A stretch of 40,503 nt of DNA from an uncultured Rhodospira sp. (GCF_937138205.1 NZ_CAKZOT010000014.1:1-40503), one strand, 5' to 3'. Positions 12,420-20,860 are shown, numbered from the stretch's first letter. The notes: a model not told the origin generated them from the sequence alone. Program-made: numbers and translations.

Positions 12420-13439
12420 TCACGGGCCGGCCTTGGGGGCGTCCGACACAGGCATCCGGATGCGCACCAGGGCGCCGCCTTCGGGGCCATTGCCGGCCCG
12501 CAGGTCCCAGCCGACACTCCGGCACAGGCGGCCGACCGAGGCCAGGCCGTGGCGCAGAAGCGGCCCCCCCTGCGGCGGCACGGTTTCGAATCCGACGCCG
12601 TTGTCCGTCACGCTGAGATCATAGGCCTTGCCTTCAATGCGGCCCCGGACCATGAGCTGCTTGCTCGTGTCTTCGGTGGCACCGCCGCCGGGCGGCCAGG
12701 CATGACGCAGGGCATTGCGGATCAGGTTCCCCAGCACCCGCAGGCACACCAGGCCGTTGTAGGGCACGACGCCGGCGTCGTCGTCGAGGCTCACCTCCAA
12801 CGCCACGTCGGGCCGGCCGGCCAACAGGGTGGCGACCACGCCCCGGATATGGCTGTTGGCGACGGCAATCGGGGTCTGGCGCGCCGCGTGTTGTTCTTCC
12901 TCCTCAAGCAGGGTCGCGGCGACGTCCTTGAAGATCGCACAGGCCCCGTCCAGCGCCGGATCGTCCGGGTATTTCAGGGCCAGCAATTCCAGATAGCCCA
13001 GGACCGGCGTCATCAGGGTCTTCATGTCATGGACGTATTCCTGGCGTTTCTTTTCGTCCTCTTCGCACAGGCGGTCGCGAATCTCCTCGATGTCGATCAG
13101 GTGGGCCAGGAAGCCGTCGCCGGGCAGCGGCACGACCCGCCCATACAGAGTCGTGGCGGCCTCGGGGTGGCCGGACCGCGTGCAGGTCTCCTGGAAGGTC
13201 ACCGGACCGCCGGACAGCGCCGCCTCGATGATCGGCCGGTGGTTCTCGTAGGCGGGTTCTCCCAGCACGTCGCGGACGCGCTGGTTGACCAGATCCTCGC
13301 GCGGCACGTTGAGCCACGAGGCAAGCGCTTGATTGACGAACTGGCAGCGCTCACCCTCGGAGACGTGGGCCACCATGCCGGCCACGGCGTCGAGAAGCCG
13401 CATGTAATAGTATTCAACATTCGAGCGTGCAGGGCACAT
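12420..13439 (-). CDS. Soluble PAS-domain histidine kinase
   Basis: A 339-residue cytosolic two-component sensor without membrane segments. A PAS-like domain covers about 10-120 (LLDAVAGMVAHVSEGERCQFVNQALASWL...). The dimerisation/phosphoacceptor helix follows with His137 in YVHDMKTLMTPVLGYLELL. The ATPase domain has the N-box NLIRNALRHA near 245, the G1 box DNGVGFE near 300 and a GLASVGRLCRSVGW helix. GGAGG at 13448-13444 is 4 nt before the ATG at 13439, which decides the start; the open frame continues upstream without codon bias. There is no response regulator gene beside it, so it is an orphan whose partner lies elsewhere. The cytosolic PAS suggests an internal signal (redox, ligand or light), but no cofactor-binding residue can be named. 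Confidence 0.85.
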   Translation of the reverse strand: MCPARSNVEYYYMRLLDAVAGMVAHVSEGERCQFVNQALASWLNVPREDLVNQRVRDVLGEPAYENHRPIIEAALSGGPVTFQETCTRSGHPEAATTLYGRVVPLPGDGFLAHLIDIEEIRDRLCEEDEKKRQEYVHDMKTLMTPVLGYLELLALKYPDDPALDGACAIFKDVAATLLEEEEQHAARQTPIAVANSHIRGVVATLLAGRPDVALEVSLDDDAGVVPYNGLVCLRVLGNLIRNALRHAWPPGGGATEDTSKQLMVRGRIEGKAYDLSVTDNGVGFETVPPQGGPLLRHGLASVGRLCRSVGWDLRAGNGPEGGALVRIRMPVSDAPKAGP

Positions 13440-13731
13440 GTGGCCTCCGATTGGCAAGGCAAATGCCCCAGAACTCCGACCATGAATAATTCTAGGTTGC
13501 GGAGTCTGCCCCCCACACAACTGAATCACTAAGCCACGATCCGCCGATGGCCGTCAAACCAAAACTGATCAATCCTACAGCAAAGCGGCGTGTTTGATCG
13601 GCCGGCACAAGACATGCGTGGGGTCGAACGTCCGGTCCTGCTTTGCCCTCCGCGAGGCGACGCTGGCTGGCGGTGGCGCGGCGCCGGCCGTGTGGGGTCC
13701 GGGCGTTTTGCCGTCGCGGGGTGGGTCCGGC

Positions 13732-13815
13732 CTACAGGCTGCCGTAAACGGAGATCGCGGCCAGGACGATATAGGCAATGTATATATGCCGAACGATATT
13801 GCTGTGAATGGTCAT
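13732..13815 (-). CDS. 27-residue single-span membrane peptide
   Basis: This ORF is too short for usual gene finders. Start ATG at 13815-13813, stop TAG at 13734-13732. A perfect GGAGG at 13825-13821 sits 5 nt upstream, the best ribosome-binding site in this intergenic stretch. The peptide begins MTIHSNIVRH, then has a continuous hydrophobic stretch (IYIAYIVLAAISVYGSL) long enough for one transmembrane helix with the basic end inside. Such tiny proteins are often subunits or regulators of membrane complexes, but no family is recognised. The nearest neighbours are the histidine kinase and meaB. The DNA here is less GC-rich than its surroundings. Chance is possible, but the combination of ribosome-binding site and hydrophobicity is persuasive. 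Confidence 0.5.
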   Translation of the reverse strand: MTIHSNIVRHIYIAYIVLAAISVYGSL

Positions 13816-14238
13816 GTCAGCCTCCAGCGTTCTGCTGAATGTCTGTCTTCACAGTAGCACTCTCGGACTGCCTTTTGAATGGGAGGAACAGTCAAGGACT
13901 CCGACCCGAACGGCACTGTGACAATTGACACACGCACGGAAATCAATTGTGTAAAACTTGAGCCGAAACGAGTCGCACACGAACTGGCGAATGCCATCTA
14001 AGCGGTTTATAGCGGCCGCGCACCCGGTTAGCGCGCGCTGACCCCGTCCCGGGGCGAGGCGGGCGGGCGGGCCGCGCTCCCACCCGCGCCCCGATCCACC
14101 GCGACTCCGCGTCCGCCCCCGGACGGCGCCCGTGGGGGGTTGAACCGGCGCCCCGAACCGGGTTGAGTGGGCGGACGCTGGGTCCGTCGCGGTCCCCCCC
14201 CGCCCCCCGTTTCCCGCCCTCCAACACAGAGCCGCCCC
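13816..14238. other. Intergenic region between the small ORF and meaB
   Basis: 423 bp without a convincing gene. It begins AT-rich (paired CAATTG motifs at 13921-13950 and a perfect TTGACA at 13925-13930) and becomes a very GC-rich, low-complexity leader from about 14030 up to the meaB start. Reading frames through the GC-rich part lack codon bias. No RNA gene is recognised. Confidence 0.4.
13921..13950. promoter_or_regulatory. Paired ACAATTGA motifs, possible operator overlapping a promoter
   Basis: ACAATTGA (13921-13928) and its reverse complement TCAATTGT (13943-13950) form an inverted repeat with a 14-bp spacer; the CAATTG centres are 22 bp apart, about two helical turns. A perfect TTGACA -35 hexamer (13925-13930, plus strand) overlaps the first half, with a poor TGTAAA -10 after a 19-bp spacer. 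This could be a repressor-controlled promoter toward meaB or, read the other way, an upstream element for the small ORF. Confidence 0.3.
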
Positions 14239-15234
14239 ATGCCCCGTGCCGAGTTCACCGTCGAGGAGCATGTCGCCGGCGTGCGTTCCGGCGACCGCGC
14301 CGCCCTGGGCCGCGCCATCACCCTGGTCGAGAGCCGCGCCCGGCGCCATCAGGACCTCGCCCAGGCCATGCTGCTGGAGCTGTTGCCGCTCACCGGCAAG
14401 GCCCACCGGGTCGGCATCACTGGCGTGCCCGGCGTGGGCAAGTCCACCTTCATCGAATCGCTGGGGCGGATGCTCACGGCCAAGGGGCACAAGGTGGCCG
14501 TGCTGGCGGTCGACCCGTCCTCCACCCGTTCGGGCGGGTCGATCCTGGGCGACAAGACGCGCATGGAGGCGCTGGCCACCGACCCCAACGCCTTCATCCG
14601 GCCGTCGCCCTCGGGCGGGCGCCTGGGCGGCGTCAACCGGGCCACGCGCGAGACCATGGTCGTGTGCGAGGCCGCCGGCTTCGACGTGATCCTGGTGGAG
14701 ACCGTCGGCGCCGGCCAGAACGAGACCGTGGTCGCCGACATGGTCGACGTGTTCCTGGTGCTGATGCTGGCCGGCGCGGGTGACGAGCTTCAGGGCATCA
14801 AGAAGGGCGTGCTGGAACTGGCCGACGTGATCGCCGTCAACAAGGCGGACAGCCTGGGCGCGCAGGCGACCCACCAGGCCGTGCACCAGTACAAGAACGC
14901 CGTGCACATCCTGCAGCCGCCCAGTCCGAACTGGTCGGTGCCCGTGCTGACCTGCTCCGGTCTGTCGGGCAAGGGGCTCGATGCGTTGTGGGAGAAAGTC
15001 GAGGAGCACTGGCGCACGCTGTCGGCCACCGGCGAGATCGCCGAGAAGCGTCGGCGTCAACGTGTCAACTGGATGTGGTCGATGGTCGAGGACCGCGTGC
15101 TCGACGCGGTCAGATCACACCCAGAGGTCCGCGCGCGCCTGCCAGAGTTGTTGAAGGGAATCGATGACGGATCCTTGACCGTTACACTGGCGGCGACGGA
15201 GATCCTGGAGCGGTTCGGCGTGTCGGCGGATTAG
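14239..15234 (+). CDS. meaB: Methylmalonyl-CoA mutase chaperone GTPase MeaB
   Basis: A 331-residue G3E-family GTPase that loads and protects the adenosylcobalamin cofactor of methylmalonyl-CoA mutase (also annotated ArgK). The P-loop GVPGVGKST is at 62-70, preceded by the family-typical N-terminal helices. Further hallmarks are VDPSSTRSGGSILGDKTRM (switch region), ETVGAGQNE and the guanine-binding NKAD. The C-terminal dimerisation arm (RRRQRVNWMWSMVEDRVL) is present. The ATG at 14239 is chosen because homology starts at MPRAEFTVEEHVAGV; the frame is open upstream through a GC-rich leader and no strong Shine-Dalgarno sequence is seen. The mutase genes are not in the window. Confidence 0.95.
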   Translation: MPRAEFTVEEHVAGVRSGDRAALGRAITLVESRARRHQDLAQAMLLELLPLTGKAHRVGITGVPGVGKSTFIESLGRMLTAKGHKVAVLAVDPSSTRSGGSILGDKTRMEALATDPNAFIRPSPSGGRLGGVNRATRETMVVCEAAGFDVILVETVGAGQNETVVADMVDVFLVLMLAGAGDELQGIKKGVLELADVIAVNKADSLGAQATHQAVHQYKNAVHILQPPSPNWSVPVLTCSGLSGKGLDALWEKVEEHWRTLSATGEIAEKRRRQRVNWMWSMVEDRVLDAVRSHPEVRARLPELLKGIDDGSLTVTLAATEILERFGVSAD

Positions 15235-15522
15235 AACGAAATACGAACATATAGGACGTTCGTCGAGGATCAGGGGCCTCGCGGCGTCAGCGTTCACGCT
15301 TTGGCCTCGGTCATTCGGTGGAGGGGGCTCTTGTGCAGCGCACCAAAGGGGCGTGCACCTCCATCGAATGGTCTAACTCTTTTGGGTAGTGCCGAGGAGT
15401 TTGGTGCGCAATTTAAAATCGATATGAACAAAAACACATCAAGAGTATACCTGCATCCGTCTTCCCTTTACTTTTGGACGATTGGCGGGTTTCGCCGCAG
15501 GCTGTGCCCTTCACTTGTAAAG

Positions 15523-15545
15523 GCCGGCACAATGGGGGTGCCGGC
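15523..15545. terminator. GC-rich hairpin, candidate terminator
   Basis: GCCGGCAC (15523-15530) pairs perfectly with GTGCCGGC (15538-15545) around a 7-nt loop. Short pyrimidine-rich tails follow on both strands (CTTATCC on plus, CTTTAC on minus). It lies between the converging ends of meaB and the large secreted-protein gene and could serve either. Confidence 0.4.
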
Positions 15546-15688
15546 TTATCCACTTGGGTCCGGTTGGCGCGGCCGGTGGTGGATCCAGCGACCGGACGTC
15601 CCCCACGGCAAGGGGGGCCCGGAAACAGGGGGTAAGCCTTTGCAGGTGATCGCCCACCTGGTCAGCGACTCGGGACCACCTCACAGCA

Positions 15689-15757
15689 CCACCCCGCTCC
15701 TCCTACCAACCCTCTCACGTGTCCTTGCCGTGAGGGGTGGGAGGAGGAACGGGGTGG
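15689..15757 (-). terminator. Long imperfect hairpin after the secreted-protein gene
   Basis: An inverted repeat of about 28 nt per arm (left arm 15689-15719, right arm about 15729-15757) with a few mismatches and bulges closes on a short loop. It starts 24 bp beyond the stop codon of the minus-strand gene. The arms are purine/pyrimidine biased (CTCCTCCT against AGGAGGA). No T-run follows, so it may act as a 3' stabiliser rather than an intrinsic terminator. Confidence 0.45.
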
Positions 15758-15780
15758 GCCGTCCGTCAACCTCGAAGCGT

Positions 15781-18700
15781 TTAGCCCACGGTATCCCAGC
15801 CGTCACCAATCGACGCCACCAGGGTATCCGGCGTTTCAAGCCGGACGTCGCGGATCAGCGTTTCGGCAGCACCCGAGGCGTCCTGATCATGGATGAAGGT
15901 GAGGTAGCCGCCGCCGGTGAAGTCGGCGCCCACGTCGATGCTCACCGTGGTCCACTCACTGCCCGCCGTGCCGTCGAGGGTGTAGTCAAGCATATCCCAG
16001 TTCACCCGGCCCTGCGTGCCGCCGACGACATAGGCAACATCGTTGCCGTTGTTGGCCGTCGCGTCGGCATCCAGGCCGATGGCCAGGATTTCGGGCACCG
16101 CGCCGGTCTTGACGTCGAAGGTCAACACCGTATCGGCCGTGATCTCCGTGTCGAGCGCCATCATCTTCCAGGTGTTGCCCTGGAACTGCAGCGTCGCGCC
16201 GTCATCCTGCACGCTGACCGTCCCCGAGCCGTCCTGCGAGCCGGCGTAGGACTTGAACGCGCTCGCCTCGAACGCCATCGCCGTGGTCGTGGTCGTGTCC
16301 GTGGTGGAAGACGGGGCAACGACCGTCTCCGTGGCGGAGGGCTGGACGAGCGTCACATCACGGATGAACGTTTCCGCGGCACCCGAGGCGTCCTGATCGT
16401 GGATGAAGGTGAGGTAGCCGCCGCCGGTGAAGTCGGCGCCCACGTCGATGCTCACCGTGGTCCACTCACTGCCCGCCGTGCCGTCGAGGGTGTAGTCAAG
16501 CATATCCCAGTTCACCCGGCCCTGCGTGCCGCCGACGACATAGGCAACATCGTTGCCGTTGTTGGTCGTCGTATCGGCATCCAGGCCGATGGCCAGGATC
16601 TCGGGCATCGCGGACGTCTTGACGTCGAAGGTCAAGACCGTGTCGGCCGTGATTTCGGTGTCGAGCGCCATCACTTTCCAGGTGTTGCCCTGGAACTGCA
16701 GCGTCGCGCCGCCATCCTGCACGCTGACCGAACCGGAGCCGTCCTGCGTGCCGCCATAGGAGTGGAACGCACTCGCCTCGAACGCCATCGCCGCAGGCTG
16801 GGCTCCATCCTGATCCGTCGGCGAGCCAAGGTCGCCAACACCCACGCTGTCCTTGAACGCCGCGTCCATTTCCTGCGCCAGACTGGCTGATGCCGGTTGA
16901 GCGTTCCAGTTGAAGTGAGCGATCTGTGCCTCAACAGTGTTGACCCACCCCGACCCAAAACTCGGCGAGTTGCCGTCCGGCCTTGTCGGGTTTTCGACGG
17001 CACCCTCAGCCGCGACGTTCCCGTCAACATAGATGGTCGCAGTCCCAACAACGCTGTCATAAGACAGAGTGATGTGGTGCCACTCGGTGTCGTAAATTTG
17101 CGGTGTATCGGAGGTTACTTTCACCTCATCGCCGGCGGCGTCTCTGATCCAGAATACGACCCGTCCAGAGTCGTCCAGAGAGATGCTGTACGATCCCCAA
17201 CTGCCGAACAGATAACCACCAGGGGACTGCGCGTCATCGAGCCGCAAGCCGATGTCGATCGTGAACGTCTCCAACTCGTACAGATGTGAGACGGTGTGTC
17301 TGAGGTGGCCGGGTGGCGGCGTGACAGACAACGACACACCATCACGAAGCGCAAGCACGTCCACACCGTCCACTTCCTGGATTGCCGCAGGGTCGCTGAC
17401 AGTGAAGCCGACGCCGTACGGCGACACATCCGTCGCCACGCCGCCATCCATGTCGAGCGCCAACAGCGTCGGCGTGTCCATATCGGCGCCATCCTGATCG
17501 GTACTGGCACCATCCTGATCCGTGACGGATCCGTCCTGAACCGGCGGAGAGCCAAGGTCGCCAACACCCACGCTGTCCTTGAACGCCGCGTCCATTTCCT
17601 GCGCCAGACTGGCTGATGCCGGTTGAGCGTTCCAGTTGAAGTGAGCGATCTGTGCCTCAACAGTGTTGACCCACCCCGACCCAAAACTCGGCGAGTTGCC
17701 GTCCGGCCTTGTCGGGTTTTCGACGGCACCCTCAGCCGCGACGTTCCCGTCAACATAGATGGTCGCAGTCCCAACAACGCTGTCATAAGACAGAGTGATG
17801 TGGTGCCACTCGGTGTCGTAAATTTGCGGTGTATCGGAGGTTACTTTCACCTCATCGCCGGCGGCGTCTCTGATCCAGAATACGACCCGTCCAGAGTCGT
17901 CCAGAGAGATGCTGTACGATCCCCAACTGCCGAACAGATAACCACCAGGGGACTGCGCGTCATCGAGCCGCAAGCCGATGTCGATCGTGAACGTCTCCAA
18001 CTCGTACAGATGTGAGACGGTGTGTCTGAGGTGGCCGGGTGGCGGCGTGACAGACAACGACACACCATCACGAAGCGCAAGCACGTCCACACCGTCCACT
18101 TCCTGGATTGCCGCAGGGTCGCTGACAGTGAAGCCGACGCCGTACGGCGACACATCCGTCGCCACGCCGCCATCCATGTCGAGCGCCAACAGCGCGCTTG
18201 GACGGACCTCAAGGTCGATGCTCTTTGTGTTGACCTCTCCTTCCGGACCTTCGGCAAACAGCTGCACTTCGTAGGAGCCGGCCGTCAGACCACTCAGTTG
18301 AAGGGTCGATCCCTGGTCCACCATCACGACCTGGCCGTTTTCGTCGATCACCTGCCACCCGAAGTTATATTCGGTGTCCGACAACAGGCCGTGCTCGTCT
18401 CGACTCCAGTCCGAGGTCAGTTCGATCACCTCATGTTCGAACAACCTGCCGACACCCCCGTCAATGTTCAGGACCACATCGTCAGGCGTCGGCTCATAAA
18501 CGGACAGGACCGAGCCACGGCCTTCGGCAATACTACCCGGCCGGATTTGGAGGTCTTGCAGCGTCGTGTGGCCCCCGGCAAAGGGGTTCAAAAAAATATC
18601 AGCCTCATGCGATTCATCGAAGTCCGTGACATTATCGTGAACCACAATGTTAGGGCCAGCTGCATCGGAAATGTTTATCGCATCTACAATATTATTACTC

Positions 18701-20091
18701 ACTTCCACCTGATTCGCGACCCTGTTAACATTAATGCTAGGCGCCCACGAAGCACCGCTGCTGTCAACAAGCGTGTTGTTCTTAACAAGCGTGTTGTTTT
18801 TAATCACCAACCCTTCAACATCGCCTACCGTTATACCGTTAATGTGACTATTGTGGATCACATTGTTTTCAATTGTGAAGTTCCGGTACAGCATTTCCGG
18901 ACCGGCACCCTGGCTATCGACAGCTTCATTCCGAATAAAAATGCTTTGCGTATCGACGCCACTCCCATTGTTCATGAAGTTGTTGCGGATGATGACATTC
19001 TCGGTCGGGGTTCTAGCACCAGCCGTCCAAAACTGCATCATGTCTTTGTGTTCGATCGACTCTATCGGAGCAAAAGAGTCGTGGAGATGATTGTCTTCAA
19101 TCACCGCATTTGTGACTTCCACGAACACCATGAAATCATGCCGCATTTGGCTGATTTCGTTGTTGACATAGTGTACATTGTCGATAGTTGCGGTAGTAAT
19201 CCCGGACTGATAGTGCTGAATAGTGTTGGAGTCCATCGTAATGTGGCTTGAGTCACGGAACTTCACCGCATGGCCGGCAGGATACCCGTGATAGACCGAA
19301 CCTGGATCGTCGACAGTCCCACCGCGGAAATCGCAGTCCTTTACAGTAATGTGGGAAGAACCATGCGTGACAGACAAGTTGCCCTCGTGGTCCGACGATG
19401 CCCTGAAGTTTAGGCCCTCAAGCGTCAGGTTCTCCACCCCAACCAAGTTCATGTTTTCGAAAACAGCCGGATCATCCATGTCGGCTGAACGAATTGTGAT
19501 CATACCAGGGAACTTCGCCCAGGCATAGTGGTACTTTGCATTCAGGTCAAACCTACCATAATTACCTGCCGCAAGCTCGACAACATCGCCAGCCGATGCG
19601 TTCTGAAGAGCATTGAACAGTTCCGTCGCATTCGACGCATAAAACGTATGCATTGCTTTCTGCTCCTGTGCATCACGGGCGAGCACTCGATGCGTCTGCC
19701 CAACGTGTTTGTGATGCTCATGAGTATATATGCCGGCACCAGAAAAGCTGTATCCGGCATCACAAATACCTGTGCCTACGCCCGGCATGTAACAGTCAGC
19801 TTTTTTCTCGGTTCTATGAAAAAACAGTTCAAAATTGTTTGTTTCCAGTGTCGGGCGCGATGTTCCGTAACCTGTTTTCTGGTCGCGCTCATTCGTACCA
19901 TTTTTATTAAACATGGTTGCTTCTCCCCACACCGGTCGACCAAAGCCATCCCCCGGGACGGGTGAGATCACCCCGTACCCGGTGCCAACAGGACCCAACT
20001 CACGGCCGGGCGGAGGAACGTAGGCGGAAACAACGGCTGACAAAAAAACTAAAAAGGCACAGACGAAAATCCCGAATGCTTTCGCTTTCAT
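15781..20091 (-). CDS. Large secreted beta-helix / LamG-like repeat protein
   Basis: A 1436-residue exported modular protein. The signal peptide is MKAKAFGIFVCAFLVFLSAVVSA. Residues about 110-530 form a right-handed parallel beta-helix with repeated Asn-rich turns (VIRNNFMNN, TIENNVIHN, VIKNNTLVKNNTLV), as in polysaccharide lyases and epimerases. An Ig/PKD-like segment covers about 545-632. Two LamG/concanavalin-like modules (about 632-848 and 875-1090), joined by a DQDG-rich linker, follow. Two similar 170-residue C-terminal modules begin MAFEASAF and contain VNWDMLDYTLDGTAGSEWTT, resembling carbohydrate-binding beta-sandwiches. AGGAGG 6 nt before the ATG at 20091 fixes the start. A surface polysaccharide-binding or -cleaving role is inferred; no catalytic residues can be assigned. 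The beta-helix part is less GC-rich than the repeat part, so the gene looks mosaic. No secretion-system gene is adjacent and no anchor motif is seen. Confidence 0.8.
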   Translation of the reverse strand: MKAKAFGIFVCAFLVFLSAVVSAYVPPPGRELGPVGTGYGVISPVPGDGFGRPVWGEATMFNKNGTNERDQKTGYGTSRPTLETNNFELFFHRTEKKADCYMPGVGTGICDAGYSFSGAGIYTHEHHKHVGQTHRVLARDAQEQKAMHTFYASNATELFNALQNASAGDVVELAAGNYGRFDLNAKYHYAWAKFPGMITIRSADMDDPAVFENMNLVGVENLTLEGLNFRASSDHEGNLSVTHGSSHITVKDCDFRGGTVDDPGSVYHGYPAGHAVKFRDSSHITMDSNTIQHYQSGITTATIDNVHYVNNEISQMRHDFMVFVEVTNAVIEDNHLHDSFAPIESIEHKDMMQFWTAGARTPTENVIIRNNFMNNGSGVDTQSIFIRNEAVDSQGAGPEMLYRNFTIENNVIHNSHINGITVGDVEGLVIKNNTLVKNNTLVDSSGASWAPSINVNRVANQVEVSNNIVDAINISDAAGPNIVVHDNVTDFDESHEADIFLNPFAGGHTTLQDLQIRPGSIAEGRGSVLSVYEPTPDDVVLNIDGGVGRLFEHEVIELTSDWSRDEHGLLSDTEYNFGWQVIDENGQVVMVDQGSTLQLSGLTAGSYEVQLFAEGPEGEVNTKSIDLEVRPSALLALDMDGGVATDVSPYGVGFTVSDPAAIQEVDGVDVLALRDGVSLSVTPPPGHLRHTVSHLYELETFTIDIGLRLDDAQSPGGYLFGSWGSYSISLDDSGRVVFWIRDAAGDEVKVTSDTPQIYDTEWHHITLSYDSVVGTATIYVDGNVAAEGAVENPTRPDGNSPSFGSGWVNTVEAQIAHFNWNAQPASASLAQEMDAAFKDSVGVGDLGSPPVQDGSVTDQDGASTDQDGADMDTPTLLALDMDGGVATDVSPYGVGFTVSDPAAIQEVDGVDVLALRDGVSLSVTPPPGHLRHTVSHLYELETFTIDIGLRLDDAQSPGGYLFGSWGSYSISLDDSGRVVFWIRDAAGDEVKVTSDTPQIYDTEWHHITLSYDSVVGTATIYVDGNVAAEGAVENPTRPDGNSPSFGSGWVNTVEAQIAHFNWNAQPASASLAQEMDAAFKDSVGVGDLGSPTDQDGAQPAAMAFEASAFHSYGGTQDGSGSVSVQDGGATLQFQGNTWKVMALDTEITADTVLTFDVKTSAMPEILAIGLDADTTTNNGNDVAYVVGGTQGRVNWDMLDYTLDGTAGSEWTTVSIDVGADFTGGGYLTFIHDQDASGAAETFIRDVTLVQPSATETVVAPSSTTDTTTTTAMAFEASAFKSYAGSQDGSGTVSVQDDGATLQFQGNTWKMMALDTEITADTVLTFDVKTGAVPEILAIGLDADATANNGNDVAYVVGGTQGRVNWDMLDYTLDGTAGSEWTTVSIDVGADFTGGGYLTFIHDQDASGAAETLIRDVRLETPDTLVASIGDGWDTVG
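15841..16282. repeat. Diverged direct repeat with 16351-16792 (C-terminal modules)
   Basis: Offset 510 bp (170 codons). The two copies are nearly identical with scattered substitutions, so this duplication is older than the 646-bp one or is under selection. Each copy encodes one C-terminal beta-sandwich-like module. Confidence 0.8.
16823..17468. repeat. 646-bp direct repeat, copy 1 (second LamG-like module)
   Basis: This segment matches 17549-18194 base for base wherever I compared it, with an offset of 726 bp (242 codons, in frame). It encodes the downstream LamG-like module of the secreted protein. Identity at silent positions means a very recent duplication or ongoing gene conversion. Confidence 0.85.
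17549..18194. repeat. 646-bp direct repeat, copy 2 (first LamG-like module)
   Basis: Partner of 16823-17468. The repeat boundaries are sharp: outside them the sequence differs at once (for example T17469 against C18195). The 80-bp spacer contains its own small repeats coding for DQDG units. Recombination between copies would delete or add one 242-residue module without breaking the frame. Confidence 0.85.
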
Positions 20092-20103
20092 TTCTTTCCT
20101 CCT

Positions 20104-20489
20104 GCAACGCTAACGCTGGTATTTTCCGACATCTCATGGGAAACGCCGGCGTGCCTTGGGGCGCCGCTCGCGGGACCCCGGACACGACGCGCGCTTCGAT
20201 GGCGTTGGCCCTGAGCCCTGGCGGTCCGGGACAGGCTGTTGAGGCCTTTGCGGCGGTCGATGACGCGGCCTGACGCCTGCGGCCCATTGCAGAAAAATGC
20301 GCCCGACGTGCGTCTCCCGGGTCGCCGGCGTCGTCAGCATGGGTGCCAGACGCGGCGCGTTGCCGATTGTCTCGCGGGCTGGGACGGGTGCGGCAGGGGA
20401 TCCGGAGAACGCGCGCTGTGTACGGCAGTGGTACTGAAAAATGGTCGGGGGGCGCTAGGAAAACCTCAAAGCGTTCGACCTTTTCCTAA
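20104..20489. other. Intergenic region upstream of the secreted-protein gene
   Basis: 386 bp with no convincing gene on either strand; the frames that cross it are Arg/Pro-rich shadows without ribosome-binding sites. It must hold the promoter of the minus-strand secreted-protein gene, but no good -35/-10 pair stands out. A small GCGTTAGCGTT motif sits just before the Shine-Dalgarno sequence. The MITE begins at its right edge. Confidence 0.4.
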
Positions 20490-20588
20490 GTGCCCGTCCG
20501 GAAAGTCTCGAAGACCACAATATGTGGAATACCGGCCCCCAGAACGAGCACCGTCCTTGGTACCCATAAGGGCTTTCCAGACAGACAC
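20490..20588. mobile_element. 99-bp IS5-type MITE with TAA target duplication
   Basis: Terminal inverted repeats GTGCCCGTCCGGAAAG (20490-20505) and, as reverse complement of 20573-20588, GTGTCTGTCTGGAAAG match at 13 of 16 positions; all three differences are C/T transitions. TAA flanks both ends (20487-20489 and 20589-20591), the TNA-type duplication of some IS5 subgroups. The 67-bp interior has no reading frame. A non-autonomous element or the collapsed remains of an IS is the simplest reading. The subgroup is inferred from duplication type only. Confidence 0.6.
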
Positions 20589-20803
20589 TAAGGGCTGCAG
20601 ATCGGGCAGGCCAGGGTCGTGCCGCGATCATTTGCCGCCGTCAGGTCGAGCTGCCAAAGCGTGCGCGGGGTGTCCGGCGCCACCTTGGGCTTGCCGCGAC
20701 GGCGCGGCGCGAGTTTTTGGGCCGGCTGGTCCAGGTCCGGTGCGGTGCCGCTTTCGGGCGCGGCGTCGGTCTTTTCGTCCCCAGCCAGCCCGGGTTCGGC
20801 CAC
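20588..20803 (-). CDS. Possible small protein truncated by the MITE
   Basis: A 71-residue frame from a GTG at 20803, rich in Lys/Arg/Pro, ending TLWQLDLTAANDRGTTLACP and a CxxC. Its stop codon (20590-20588) is created exactly at the MITE junction, so if this was a gene the insertion shortened it; across the excised site the frame would run only about 10 codons further. No family is recognised and no Shine-Dalgarno sequence is obvious. It may be a fragment of a decayed gene. Confidence 0.25.
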   Translation of the reverse strand: MAEPGLAGDEKTDAAPESGTAPDLDQPAQKLAPRRRGKPKVAPDTPRTLWQLDLTAANDRGTTLACPICSP

Positions 20804-20860
20804 CGCCGCCGCCGTTCAACTCCCGTCAGGATCTCCTACCGTATCGTTCGACCCGCTTGC

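Larger units (their letters stand above)
15235..15780. other. Intergenic region with several hairpins between meaB and the secreted-protein gene
   Basis: 546 bp between converging genes. Right after meaB there is a short ACGAAC/GTTCGT hairpin (15243-15263). An AT-richer stretch (about 15400-15480) follows with no coding character. A GCCGGCAC hairpin lies at 15523-15545 and a very long hairpin at 15689-15757. A single near-consensus DnaA-box-like TTATCCACT occurs at 15546-15554. The long plus-strand frame that crosses this area has no codon bias. Confidence 0.5.

Noticed and set aside
13575-13778. 67-codon minus-strand frame overlapping the 27-residue ORF
   Set aside because: Pro/Arg-rich, no ribosome-binding site, and it competes with the better-supported small ORF in another frame.
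15546-15554. TTATCCACT, a near DnaA box
   Set aside because: A single 8-of-9 match with no neighbours and no AT-rich unwinding region next to it is not evidence of an origin.
15301-16890. 529-codon plus-strand frame after meaB
   Set aside because: It crosses hairpins and then runs antisense to the repeat modules of the secreted protein; its internal repeats are just mirrored module repeats.
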